In this document: positions 1 to 9,903 of the stretch, in pieces
Layout: the number at the start of each line of letters is the position of its first letter
Numbering within the stretch: the first letter of the stretch is position 1
Source of the DNA: Ignavibacteria bacterium
GTDB lineage: Bacteria > Bacteroidota > Ignavibacteria > Tepidaquicellales > Tepidaquicellaceae
Reading direction: 5' to 3'
Length of the DNA: 64,000 bases
Assembly: GCA_016716125.1 (NCBI GenBank)
Contig: JADJWZ010000022.1
Span: 1 to 64,000 of the forward strand
Program-made: the position numbers and the translations under genes
Notes under the pieces: model-generated
Database searches by the model: none
Told to the model about the DNA's origin: nothing
Seen by the model: only the letters and a program-made list of their open reading frames with translations

Positions 1-2516
1 ATCCCATACTATGAAATGAGACACCGACAGCGCGTTTATTTCCAATCTCTCGATATAATAAAATGCTTTCTTTATAATACTCCTGCGCCTGTTCAAAATT
101 TCCAAGATGATGAGCAGCGCAACCTAAGCTGTGAAATGAATTTCCAATACCGCGTTTGTAACCTATCTCACGGCACAGTACCATGCTTTCTTCAGAAAAC
201 TTCTGAGCATGTTTATAATTACCGAGGATAACAGCAAGATTTCCCTGATTAAGTAATGAGATAGCAATACTGCGTTTATCACCGGTCTCACGAGATAATA
301 TCATGCCTTCTTCAAAAAACTTTTGTGACTCTTCATAATTTCCCTGACCAAAAGCTATTTCTCCAAGACTCAGAAGACAGATCACAGTTGCGAGTTTATC
401 TCCTATCTCACGGCTCAGAGACAGACTTTCTTCATAATACTTCTGAGCCTGTACATAATTTCCCTGACAAAGCTCGACATGTCCAAGCAGAGTGAGAGAT
501 TTTCCTATACCGGTTTTGTCTTTCGTCTCACGGCTTAATGCGAGGTTCTCTTCAGAATACTTCTGAGCTTTTTCATAATCGCTTTGTTCAAGCGCAAGAT
601 TGGCAATTGAATACAGAACTTTTCCAAGCGCAGATTTACTTACATTCTGAATTTTATCTAAAATGCTTTCAAGCAATATTGTCCCGATCGAACAATGACC
701 GCGGATCGCCCAGAAAATATGTAGTGCTCCTGCGAGCCGCGCTCCCTCTTCTTTATCACCTCCTTCAGCCGCCCAGATAATTGCAGACTGAATGTTACCA
801 TGATCTTCCTCTAATCTGTCAAGCTGTTCTTTTGATTCATTTCCCTTGAGTTTCAGTTCAGCCGCTTCAGCATACTCCATGAAATAATGCAGATGTTTTG
901 ATAAGATATCTATTTTGCCGCCGGAGTCTCTCAGCTTTTCTTCACCGTATTGTTTTAAAGTTTCCAGTATAAGGTATCTTTCCTTATCAATGTCATAAAT
1001 TATTATAGACTTTTCTGTCAGCGCATTCAGCAGGTCAAGGATCTCCATAACTTTAATTTTTTCATCCGAACAAATTTCTTCAGCTGATTCGAGTGTCCAC
1101 CCTCCCGTGAATACTGATAACCTTTCCCAGAGAATTTTTTCATTCTCTGAAAGAAGATCATAACTCCAGTCTATCAGCGCTTTCAAAGTCTGCTGTCTCG
1201 GAAGTGCGGTTCTTCTTCCACCCGTAAGCAATGAAAATCTGTCATTAAGTCTTTCGCAGATCTTTTCAACTGAGAGCACTTTTACTCTTGCTGCGGCAAG
1301 TTCGATTGCAAGGGGAATCCCGTCAAGACGCGAGCATATCTCCGCCAGCGCTTTAGCGTTCTCATTAGTGACTCTGAAATTCATATTTACTGCAAGCGCT
1401 CTTTCTATAAATAACCTTACAGACTCATACTGCGAAAGCTGCTGCGGTGAATTATTAACGGATATATCGGGATGAGAAAGTGTAGGCACGCTGTATGTCA
1501 TTTCACCGGAACAATTCAGAGATTCACGGCTCGTCGTAATTGTTTTCAGCTTAGGGCAGCAGCTTAAAAGTGTTTCCGTTATTAATGCGGATTCATTTAT
1601 CAGATGTTCGCAGTTATCAAGTATTAGTAAAAGCTCTTTATCTTTTAGATGATATTTTAAAGTCGCTTCATCAGTTTTTCCCGCTTCTTCTTTTATTCCG
1701 AAAGAATTTAATAAAGTATCCGGTATGAAATCAGGATCAGTAACAGGCGCTAACTCTGCAATGAATACTCCATTTGCAAAATCATCTATCAAATCCGCGC
1801 CGACCTGCATTGCAAGTCTTGTCTTTCCTGCTCCGCCCGGACCGAGCAATGTAAGCAGCCGCGTTTGATCTAATAATTCTTTTATCGTTTTAAATTGATT
1901 TTTCCCGTCCGATAAAGCTCGTCAGCTGAACGGGCAGATTATTCGGTCTTGCATCAAGAGTTTTTAATGGAGGAAAATCTTCATGCAGTCCGGATGAAAC
2001 AATTTGAAACAGACAGATCGGCTGAATTATATCTTTAAGTCTTCTTTCACCCAGATCACGAAATGATATTTCCCCTTTTTGTAAAAAAGTTTTTGGAAGT
2101 AACTGATAAGTATTATCGGAGATAATAATCTGTTGACCGTAAGCGCATGACATTACTCTTGCAGATCTTGCAAGAGTCAAATATCCCATATAATCAGTTC
2201 CGCTCCATTCGGATTTCCCCGAATGAATCCCAATGCGAACTTTAATTTGAAGTTCATTCCGCTTTTCAGATCTGAATTTTATCTGAGCATCGATTGCCGA
2301 TTTCACTGCATCCTCCGCATTTTGAAAAGCGCAGCAAAAAGCATCTCCTACTGTCTTGAAGACAAAGCCGTTATTGGATTCCACAGCATTTTGCAAAATA
2401 GCATTATGCTTCTTCAGCGCTTCCGTATATGTTTCAGGAAATTCCTGAGACAATTTTGTACTGCCTTCGATGTCGGTGAATAGGAAAGTTACGATGCCTG
2501 AGGGAATGTTATTCAT
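1..2516 (-). pseudogene. Class III nucleotide cyclase-STAND ATPase-TPR protein, frameshifted and cut by window edge
   Basis: The first 208 codons (1890..2516) encode a class III cyclase catalytic domain with the metal-binding aspartates D15 (FTDIEGST) and D58 (KTVGD), plus K54 and D108 at the purine-selecting positions. The frame then hits TAA at 1890..1892. Removing one base in the T5 run at 1899..1903 restores a frame that is open to base 1. That frame encodes a Walker A (GPGGAGKT), a Walker B-like LLLILDNCEH, a winged-helix-like stretch, and then TPR repeats of about 40 residues whose DNA repeats about every 120 bases. The same domain order is intact in the paralog at 3284..6211. The role is inferred to be a nucleotide-sensing signalling protein producing a cyclic nucleotide. 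Either a recent pseudogene or a homopolymer sequencing error; the 3' end lies outside the window. Confidence -1.
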
Positions 2517-2652
2517 AAGTATTTGTAAATTACAAAATCAGAATTACAATTTAAAAATATTTATGAATATTTAAATATTTTGGGTATGTGAAGTTTAGAA
2601 TTTTGATTTGTTTAAAATAAACTTATTTTGATTATAAATAAAATAAATTAAA

Positions 2653-2874
2653 ATGGATTATACGAATTATATTTCAATCGATTCAGGTATCAGATTTGGA
2701 AAACCATGCATTTCAGGAACAAGAATATCGGTATATGATGTACTTGGCTGGTTCGCATCCGGTATGACCACGGAAGAAATTTTAAAGGATTTTCCTCAAT
2801 TGTCCTGAGAGCAAATACTAGCTTGCTTAGCTTACTCAGCAGATAAGGAAAGAAAAGTAATAATAGCAATATGA
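2653..2874 (+). pseudogene. DUF433 antitoxin-like gene with in-frame TGA
   Basis: The frame starting at ATG 2653 reads as a DUF433 protein: a GKPCISGTRI motif in the first third, then a helical EEILKDFPQL segment. A TGA at 2806..2808 interrupts it exactly before the conserved EQILACLAYSADKE ending, and the same frame continues to TGA at 2872..2874. The last codons overlap the start of the following DUF5615-like gene. DUF433 proteins are the antitoxin partners of PIN-like DUF5615 toxins. The downstream partner is also broken, so the pair is judged decayed. TGA recoding is unlikely because TGA ends many genes here. Confidence -1.
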
Positions 2875-3202
2875 AATTGCTTTTTGACGAAAACATATCT
2901 CACCGAATACTTAAAAAATGAATTCCGGATTATCAAAGCAGTATTTATTTCAAGGATATTAAGCCATTACCTAAGAATGATATTGAAATATGGAATCACG
3001 CAAAAGAAAATGATTTTGTAATTGTCACATTCGATGAAGATTTTTATGAATGGATGCTTTTGAAAGAATTCCCTCCGAAATAATATGGATTCGCACAGGC
3101 AACATATCTACATCTGCAATTGCAGAAATCATTAATAATAAGTCATCAGAAATAAAAAAGTTTCTAAGTAATGAAGAAATTGGAATACTCGAATTGTATT
3201 AA
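2871..3202 (+). pseudogene. DUF5615 PIN-like toxin, broken by a stop and a frameshift
   Basis: It starts at ATG 2871, overlapping the DUF433 remnant. The opening MKLLFDENISHR is the typical N-terminus of DUF5615 (Mut7-C/PIN-like) nucleases with the acidic DEN motif. A second acidic cluster VTFDEDF follows near residue 60. An in-frame TGA at 2919..2921 breaks the gene after 16 codons. A missing base around 3077..3083 shifts the frame a second time; beyond it the remaining frame (IIWIRTGN...) runs to TAA at 3202. Two independent lesions argue for genuine decay rather than one sequencing error. Confidence -1.
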
Positions 3203-3283
3203 ATTTTATTCATCCGTTTCCAGCAGTGGGACAGAATAATTAAGTATTTAATTATGTCAATCATGAAATCCTTTAATCATGGT

Positions 3284-6211
3284 TCAAGATTCATCATCCT
3301 CCGCAGCAAACTCAATGATCTCATCGAATGTTAAATGCTTAACGTATTCATAATCATAATCAAATACATCGTCTCCTATGATTTCTTTTATTTTTTTATA
3401 ATGCTCTTCATACTTTCTGTTCCTGATATCATCCGGCTTAAATCCGTCAGCATTAAATAAATTTTCCGAAGCGAATAAAAGCTTTACGGCTTTTCTGTGA
3501 TTTCCCTGTGTAATACTTATTTTTCCAAGCTCATATAAACAGAGTGCAAGATTATTTTTATCACCTGAAGTTTTATATAATTTTAAATATTCGGTGTAAT
3601 ATTTAATTGCTGACTTAAGATCATTATTTATTCTGGAAAGTTCCGCTAATCTCATAATGGAAATCATCAATGTATTTTTATATCCATACTTCCTGCTGAT
3701 TATAAGACATTCTTCATTAAGGGTTTTTGATTTTTCAAAATCTTTCATCTTAAAAGCATTGTTTCCAAGGTTGGCAAGTATGTGTGCAATTCCCTGATTA
3801 TCACCAAGCTTTCTCAGAATGTTCAGACTTTCTTCGTAAAATAAATCCGCTTTCTTAAAGTTTGAATTAAAATGTTCGATAGAAGCGAGGTTTGTAAGTA
3901 TTCTTGCTGTAGTATATTTATCTTTAAGTTTTCGTGAAAGTACAAGAGATTCCTGAAACAATTTAACGGACTCATCATAATTTTTATTCTTTAACTCTAT
4001 TATACCGAGATTTACAAGTGAGTTCACCTGTTCTTTTCTGCTGTTGGAACTTCGGCTGATTGAAAGCGCTTTTTCATAAAGCTTCTTTGCTTTATCAAAT
4101 TCATTAGTATAAAAATTCAATAGTCCAAGTGTGATAAGCGTCGCTGCTGTATCGGTTTCATTATTCGCTTTCTTATATAGCTTCAGACTTTTGTTCAAAA
4201 ATAATTCTGCGATTCTGAATTCCCCCTGCTCACATGCAAAATAACCCGCATTGGAAAGCAGCCTTGCTCTCAGGTTATCTTCAGTTCCTTTGCACACCTT
4301 CAATACTTTTTTTAAAGTATTAAAACCTTCGAGATAGTATCCCCTCATTACCCAGAAATTACACATAGCGATAGCAATTTTTATCGCCATTACAGGATCA
4401 CTTTTCATCGATAATTTTATGGCCTGTCTGAAATTATCATTATCTTTTTCAAATATATCCAGTAAATACTTATCAGCTGATTCTATTAATTTTGAATCAA
4501 ACTCCTGAGCAATTTTAAGATAGTATTCGAAATATTTCTTTTGAATTTCTGATTTGTCCTCTGATTCATCGAGCTTTTTTAATCCGTAATGTCTTATTAT
4601 CTGAAGTATGCTGTAATGATTTTCTGTGTCAGATTCTACAGTGCCGATAAACGATTTATCGATCAGACAATTTATTATAACAAATATTTTACTTCTGTTT
4701 ATCTTATTATCCGAGCAAATGCTTTCCGCCGCTTCAATAGTCCAACTGCCGGAGAATATCGAAAGTCTTTGGATCAATGTTTTTTCTTTTTCGGTTAGTA
4801 GTTCATAACTCCAGTCAATCATTTCAAATAAAGACTGATGACGTCTGAAAGCAGTTCGTTTGCTGCTGATAAGCAATGAAAATCTGTCACATAATCTTTC
4901 AAGGATCTCTTCAGGAGAAAATACCTTAATGAAGGACGCAGCTAATTCAATAGCGAGCGGATTGCCGTCAAGCATAAAACAAATTTCAGAAATTACCGGA
5001 GCATTTTTTTCATTGATAGAAAAATTTTGTTTATGAGAAACTGCTCTGATATAAAATAATTTAACGGATTCACAATTAATTAACTCCTCCGTAGTCAATG
5101 TCTTTTTTTTATCGGGAATACTCAATGAAGGCACTTTGTAAACCACTTCACCGTAACACTTCATAGCTTCACGGCTTGTTGCAATTATCTTCAGCTTTGA
5201 ACAACTGTTCAACAGCTTTTCAGATATTCTTGCGCTTTCGCTAACCATATGCTCGCAGTTGTCTAATATTATCAGAGTTTCTTTATCTTTCAGGAAAGAT
5301 ACAAGAGTATCTTCAGGAGACTCTTTAATTACTTCCTGTGCGCCTACAGCTGCAATAATTGCATGAACTAAAAAAGACTTATTGAGCAAACCTGCCAGTT
5401 CGACAAACCAAACGCCGTTTGCAAAATCATCTATCATATCAGCTCCGGTCTCAAGCGCAAGCCGTGATTTTCCGGTACCGCCCATTCCGGTAAGAGTTAC
5501 AAGACGGGATTGAAATAATAAATTCTTAATTTGTTTAAGTTCATTTTTCCGTCCGATAAAACCTGAGATCTGAAACGGAAGATTATTCGGTCTTGCATCG
5601 AGAGTTTTTAATGGAGGAAATTCTTCGCGCAGCCCGGGAAATATTATTTGAAATAATCTGACCGGATGTAATACATCCTTCAGTCTTCTTTCGCCAAGAT
5701 CCCGGAAAGAAATTTCATCGAAGTTTCGAATACCAGGAGAATTTAAATCCCGAGATTTATTACTTTGAGTCTTCGGATCTTTGATAAAATTAAGCAACCG
5801 GTAAGTATCATCTGAAATTAGAATTTGTTCACCGTATGAAGCTGACATCACTCTTGCTGTCTTTGCAAGTGTAATGTAACCTAAATACTGCATGCCGTTC
5901 CATTTAGCTTCTCCCGTATGAATACCGATCCTGATCTTAATGGAAGCGTCATCCCATTTTGTATTAGCAAGATTTGTCTGAACAATAACAGCAGCATTAA
6001 CTGCATCATCAGCATTTTGAAATGCGCAGCAGAAACCATCACCTACAATTTCAAAAATGTGTCCGTTATTTGATTCAAAAGCATTTTCCAAAATCGCATG
6101 ATGCTTATCTAAAGCGTACTGCAGGGTATCAGGAAATTCCTGTGATAATTTAGTACTGCCCTCTATGTCGGTAAACAGGAAGGTCACGTTTCCGCTTGGA
6201 ATATTTTTCAT
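3284..6211 (-). CDS. Class III nucleotide cyclase-STAND ATPase-TPR protein
   Basis: A 975-residue cytoplasmic signalling protein. Residues 1-190 form a class III cyclase domain with metal aspartates D15 and D58. Residues about 215-520 form a STAND/NB-ARC-like ATPase with Walker A GMGGTGKS and Walker B LIILDNCEH. The C-terminal half carries at least seven TPR repeats of about 40 residues. Unlike its broken neighbour, which has K54 and D108, this copy has E54 and Q108 at the positions that choose adenine or guanine in the family. ATP as substrate is therefore doubtful and guanylate cyclase or a non-cyclase role is possible. The Asn of the usual N-x-x-A-R transition-state motif is not visible. 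The gene is transcribed alone; a low-complexity AT-rich region lies upstream. Confidence -1.
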   Translation of the reverse strand: MKNIPSGNVTFLFTDIEGSTKLSQEFPDTLQYALDKHHAILENAFESNNGHIFEIVGDGFCCAFQNADDAVNAAVIVQTNLANTKWDDASIKIRIGIHTGEAKWNGMQYLGYITLAKTARVMSASYGEQILISDDTYRLLNFIKDPKTQSNKSRDLNSPGIRNFDEISFRDLGERRLKDVLHPVRLFQIIFPGLREEFPPLKTLDARPNNLPFQISGFIGRKNELKQIKNLLFQSRLVTLTGMGGTGKSRLALETGADMIDDFANGVWFVELAGLLNKSFLVHAIIAAVGAQEVIKESPEDTLVSFLKDKETLIILDNCEHMVSESARISEKLLNSCSKLKIIATSREAMKCYGEVVYKVPSLSIPDKKKTLTTEELINCESVKLFYIRAVSHKQNFSINEKNAPVISEICFMLDGNPLAIELAASFIKVFSPEEILERLCDRFSLLISSKRTAFRRHQSLFEMIDWSYELLTEKEKTLIQRLSIFSGSWTIEAAESICSDNKINRSKIFVIINCLIDKSFIGTVESDTENHYSILQIIRHYGLKKLDESEDKSEIQKKYFEYYLKIAQEFDSKLIESADKYLLDIFEKDNDNFRQAIKLSMKSDPVMAIKIAIAMCNFWVMRGYYLEGFNTLKKVLKVCKGTEDNLRARLLSNAGYFACEQGEFRIAELFLNKSLKLYKKANNETDTAATLITLGLLNFYTNEFDKAKKLYEKALSISRSSNSRKEQVNSLVNLGIIELKNKNYDESVKLFQESLVLSRKLKDKYTTARILTNLASIEHFNSNFKKADLFYEESLNILRKLGDNQGIAHILANLGNNAFKMKDFEKSKTLNEECLIISRKYGYKNTLMISIMRLAELSRINNDLKSAIKYYTEYLKLYKTSGDKNNLALCLYELGKISITQGNHRKAVKLLFASENLFNADGFKPDDIRNRKYEEHYKKIKEIIGDDVFDYDYEYVKHLTFDEIIEFAAEDDES

Positions 6212-6600
6212 CGAAAATTAAAAACGGATAATAGATAATTTCTATCTGAATGAAATACTTATCTCAATTTAGAAAAAAAATAAATTATATTTTCAGCAAT
6301 GTGTTTTCAATCAAATACAAATTACAAATTATATTGTATAAAATGAATATCGAACATTTTGGAATTATATTTCTTGTTTGATCTAACCTCATGTATATTT
6401 TAAATTACACATTAATATTTTTTATTTTACGGTGAATATAATTTTATTCTTATCCATTTATCTATTTTAAAAATATGTATTCTGAATAATTTTGGTCAGT
6501 AAAAATTAATCAGTTATTTTCAATTTAAATTTAGTATAGATTTGTTGCCGGGACCCGTATCTTTACTGAATATTTTAATAATTATTTAAATAAATCTTAA
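6212..6600. other. AT-rich divergent intergenic region
   Basis: This 389-base stretch separates the divergently transcribed cyclase gene and lipoprotein gene, so it must hold both promoters. It is very AT-rich and contains no open frame of note. I see no convincing operator, terminator or RNA structure. Confidence -1.
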
Positions 6601-7428
6601 ATGTTAAACAGGAAAAACATTTTTTTATCAATAGCAGCAATATCAGTATTTTCGCTGACAATATTTAGTTGTTCAGAAGATATTGTATCTCCTCCGCCGG
6701 CACCGGTTGACAGTACTCAATTCAAATATCCGTTTACAAACGGCAGCCGCTGGACTTATCATAAAGTAGAATCTGCAACAAATATCAGACCGGATTCAAT
6801 TGTACAATATTTTACTGATTTTCCCCGAATTACAGACGGGAGTGTAACAATTTTGTATGATACTGTAATTAATTCAGTCGTTACAAAATGTTTTCTGGAT
6901 GAATTTACAATCGCAAACAACACTTATCAAAACCGGTATTATTATATTAATAATGATACAGCACTGATCTTATTTCATAATGTATTAACTTTTTCATCAG
7001 GCGGATTTTTACCATTAGGAAAGATTAAATTTAATACAGCATTAGCAGACAAAAACGTCATTCTAAATTCAGAAGTATCGGATTTATATTCGGTATTTGA
7101 TTCAATAGATATTGCATTAAAATATCCTTTTGTTACCGGATTGGAATGGAGTACCTTTGTAAATAATGTCGGATCATACTATAAATATATGGGATTTGAG
7201 AATTTGGCTAATCCAATGGGAGGAGTGATCAGTTGTATGAGAGTATATGCAATAAAAAGTTATCTGCAGGCATATCCAATTTATCTCTTCTATTCAAAAT
7301 ACGGACTGATGGAAAAGTATCAGAATCTTAATGACCTCACTGTTTCAAGCGTTACTCATCCCGAAGGGATTGGGTTTGTTGATATAGAAATTAAATCTGT
7401 TGTTACTTCATTTCAGATTGCGGAGTAA
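6601..7428 (+). CDS. Hypothetical lipoprotein
   Basis: A 275-residue protein with a type II signal peptide: basic LNRK start, hydrophobic core, and lipobox FSC with C24 as the likely lipidated cysteine. A proline-rich linker (SPPPAPVD) follows, then a region rich in beta strands and aromatic residues (e.g. NGSRWTYHKV), of the kind seen in secreted or surface lipoproteins of Bacteroidota and relatives. No catalytic motif is visible and I do not recognise the family. It is flanked by divergent and convergent genes, so it is probably monocistronic. Confidence -1.
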   Translation: MLNRKNIFLSIAAISVFSLTIFSCSEDIVSPPPAPVDSTQFKYPFTNGSRWTYHKVESATNIRPDSIVQYFTDFPRITDGSVTILYDTVINSVVTKCFLDEFTIANNTYQNRYYYINNDTALILFHNVLTFSSGGFLPLGKIKFNTALADKNVILNSEVSDLYSVFDSIDIALKYPFVTGLEWSTFVNNVGSYYKYMGFENLANPMGGVISCMRVYAIKSYLQAYPIYLFYSKYGLMEKYQNLNDLTVSSVTHPEGIGFVDIEIKSVVTSFQIAE

Positions 7429-7543
7429 GGTTTTTAAGCTGCCAATTTATCCGAGACTCTTCATTATCTCTGATGAATTAATATTATATTAAAAGGCTGA
7501 AATGTATAGGGCCATAGATTTCTTAGGAGGCCGGTATTTATAT

Positions 7544-8038
7544 TTATTTCATTGGTATTTTCGTCTGAGAAACCCAGTCAGGCGGTTCATTATTACTTTG
7601 GCGTATTAGTAAATTCAGTTGACCGGCATGATGCTGAACATGACGCAAATTATATAGCAGTATTTCAAAGACTGAATAATTTCTATATTCATTTTTCCAG
7701 CGATTTGCTGCAGACTCTGCTGTTAATCCTGAAATTAATTTACGGCATTTGTCTCTGCAAAACTGAGAATACTTAAGAAGCTCATCTTTGGTGTATGTCC
7801 GCTCCGGCATTTCACCTTCAGCATTAAATTCCGACATAGTAAATGGCGGCGGCGGTGAAAAATTTTCCGGCTCAGGAGTCAGATAATAATCCAGAAAAAA
7901 CAAAGTGTGATAAGACCAATACCAGAATTTTGAATCATTGTCCCAGATCTCTTCCGGGCATTCTCTGACAGCATTTTCAAACATATCAATTGCGGCTCCG
8001 AACTGTTTCCATAAACTTTCTTTTAACGCTTCATCCAT
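7544..8038 (-). CDS. DinB-like four-helix protein
   Basis: A 164-residue protein with the features of the DinB/YfiT metalloenzyme superfamily: a helical bundle with a first metal-type histidine H44 (SYHTLFFLDYY) and a second group H133/H136/H137 (RHVQHHAGQLN). Family members bind a divalent metal, and some are thiol-dependent transferases; the substrate here is unknown. It is the last gene of a minus-strand run after an ECF sigma factor and a membrane protein (25 bases from the latter), so co-expression with them is likely. The assignment to the superfamily is fairly sure; the function is not. Confidence -1.
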   Translation of the reverse strand: MDEALKESLWKQFGAAIDMFENAVRECPEEIWDNDSKFWYWSYHTLFFLDYYLTPEPENFSPPPPFTMSEFNAEGEMPERTYTKDELLKYSQFCRDKCRKLISGLTAESAANRWKNEYRNYSVFEILLYNLRHVQHHAGQLNLLIRQSNNEPPDWVSQTKIPMK

Positions 8039-8062
8039 ATTATTATTATAAAGTTTATTAAA

Positions 8063-8725
8063 TTATTTTCCCAATTTATAATCTTCAGTTAATTTTAGCA
8101 ATTCCATTGATCTCATAAGCGGCGTCCATTCCTTTCCGTTAAAGATCAGCCGGAACCATTTCTTATCTCTGTTCTCAAACCTGATATTTAAAAACAGCCA
8201 GACTGCCGCAATAGTAAATGAAAGTGTTACAATTCCCTGTATGATCAATAATACAGGGCTTCCGTTTTCTAACATGTTTTCATTCAGATAGAAGGTGGTC
8301 CACACCGGAAGCTGTAAAAATAAAATACGAGCCGAAATTAGTGTGGAAGTTTTTAGCGCTGCCAGCTTTTCCTGAGTCCTTAAAACCGGCTCCGTGATAT
8401 CAACCCGGTAAATCGTGATCAGCTGAAATATATAAATTATCAATGCGATGGCTGTCAGTAATATTTGTATTGCTGCTGAGTAAAGAAAAAATTTATTCGC
8501 TTCAGAATAAGCGTGCAGGAATATATTACTTATTATTATTGCGCCAAGACTTACCCAAATGATACCGGCAAGGAGCGTAAAAATTTTAATGGGTTTCATT
8601 GATGAAATGAAATGATATACTTTCATATTCGATAATTCATTTGTTAGAATTCTGTTTTCAGCAAAGCTTAATTCAAATTTATCATTTGACGTCTGCCAAA
8701 GGTTTTTCAATTCCGATTCATTCAT
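8063..8725 (-). CDS. Four-TM membrane protein next to sigma factor (possible anti-sigma)
   Basis: A 220-residue protein with a short hydrophilic N-terminus (about 45 residues) and four hydrophobic segments at about 48-72, 82-108, 132-150 and 160-185. The start codon lies 1 base past the stop of the ECF sigma factor gene, so the two are translationally linked. Genes in this position commonly encode the membrane anti-sigma factor, and a cytoplasmic N-terminus could hold the sigma factor. However, I see no zinc-binding HxxxCxxC anti-sigma motif, so this role is inference from position and topology only. Confidence -1.
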   Translation of the reverse strand: MNESELKNLWQTSNDKFELSFAENRILTNELSNMKVYHFISSMKPIKIFTLLAGIIWVSLGAIIISNIFLHAYSEANKFFLYSAAIQILLTAIALIIYIFQLITIYRVDITEPVLRTQEKLAALKTSTLISARILFLQLPVWTTFYLNENMLENGSPVLLIIQGIVTLSFTIAAVWLFLNIRFENRDKKWFRLIFNGKEWTPLMRSMELLKLTEDYKLGK

Positions 8726-8726
8726 T

Positions 8727-9245
8727 TTAAAATTTATTTAATTTTGAAAAACGTACTTTTATTTTTTCTTTTATCCGTCCTATTTTTGTTCCGACATTGC
8801 TTGGAGTAATACCTGTTATTTCAGCTATTTCAATATGGCTTTTCTCTTCCAGATAAAGCAGCATCAAAGCTTTGTCGAAATCATTGAGTTCGTTTATAAA
8901 TTTATCCAGCAAACCAAGCTGAATTTCTTTCTCTGTATTCTCAACTATATATGCCGGAGTGTTCTCACCAAGTGGAAAAGTATTTTCCTGACGCTTTGAA
9001 TGCTTTCTGTAAAATGAGATGGCTGTATTAATTGATATACGGTACAGCCAGGTAGAAATTTTATATTCGCTGTTATATCTGCCCATCGACCGCCAGATCT
9101 GTATGCTTATTTCCTGAACAAGGTCTTCACGGTCTGTTTCATTTCTGCAGTAAGTCCTTGCTACTTTTAATAAAATACCTTTATGCCGCTCAATAAGATC
9201 CTGAAACTGCAGTGTTCTTTCTTTTTCATTCAGCTGATCTATCAA
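8727..9245 (-). CDS. ECF-type RNA polymerase sigma factor
   Basis: A 172-residue sigma-70 family protein of ECF size. Region 2 spans about residues 20-90, with DLVQEISIQIWRS and STWLYRISINTAISFYRKH, the helices that bind core polymerase and the -10 element. Region 4 spans about 118-168, with ALMLLYLEEKSHIEIAEI and a helix-turn-helix (TGITPSNVGTKIGRIKEKI) for -35 recognition. It heads an operon with a membrane protein and a DinB-like protein, which are likely a regulator and a target of the same response. The signal is unknown. Confidence -1.
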   Translation of the reverse strand: MIDQLNEKERTLQFQDLIERHKGILLKVARTYCRNETDREDLVQEISIQIWRSMGRYNSEYKISTWLYRISINTAISFYRKHSKRQENTFPLGENTPAYIVENTEKEIQLGLLDKFINELNDFDKALMLLYLEEKSHIEIAEITGITPSNVGTKIGRIKEKIKVRFSKLNKF

Positions 9246-9903
9246 AACAATTCCATTCGGATATTCTTGAATCTAAAGTGAAGAGAAGTTTCTGACATTT
9301 TAATTTTATGTGAAGTATTCAATTAAACTAATTTACTGATTATTCGCATTAAGTTCATAAAAATCACAGATGAAAAAAATGAATTATCATTTTTAGAAGG
9401 AAGTAATTACTCGGAGCGATTATATAGATAAGTTCATCGGAGATGTGATCTTGGCTGTCTTCATATATGATTATCAAATAGACAGAACAATTGATTTCTA
9501 TATCACAGAGAGTTCATTATATATTCAATTGAATGTATAAACTACAAGTAACCGAAATCCCTAAGTTAAGAAAAATTTTATACATTTCTTGTAAAAACAT
9601 CAATAATTATTTTTAAACAATTCCAATTTAGATTTGAATAGTTCAGGTTAGTTTATTAACAACTAAAGTAATTTGTATATATTTTGATTCCTGTTAAATT
9701 CATTCCCTGTAGACAATACAAAAAACACTTTCCTGTGAGATTTGAAATTTCATTTATTACAGTATGCGCACTTATTTTAAAAATACCGGGATTTTATCTT
9801 TTCGAAAAAAATTATTTAGAGAAATTTTCAATATAAAATACAGTAATGTTAAGGGAAAATCTTTTGAATTTTAATTATTAGAAAAAACAAATAATAAACC
9901 ATT
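9246..9903. other. 658-base intergenic region, mostly non-coding
   Basis: This lies between the divergent sigma factor gene and the T9SS protein gene. It is AT-rich and holds the two promoters. The only protein-like signal is a short frame at 9397..9540 with a cyclase motif (listed separately). From about 9541 to 9903 I see nothing beyond AT-rich sequence and A/T runs. Confidence -1.
9397..9540 (+). pseudogene. Possible remnant of a class III cyclase gene
   Basis: In the frame after a TAG at 9394, the DNA encodes DKFIGDVILAVF, which closely matches the D/K-x-x-G-D-x-x-x-A-V-F block around the second metal aspartate of class III nucleotide cyclases. The frame ends at TAA 9540 and neither flank continues the domain. 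It could be a decayed fragment of a further cyclase gene, in a window that already has two. The match is only about 12 residues, so chance is possible. Confidence -1.

Noticed and set aside
2653..3202. TGA recoded as an amino acid
   Set aside because: Many intact genes in the window end with TGA (e.g. 21909, 25843), and the second gene also has a frameshift.
1..6211. STAND-type antiphage defence (Avs-like) locus
   Set aside because: The proteins have cyclase and TPR domains and no nuclease or other killing effector; no other defence genes are nearby.
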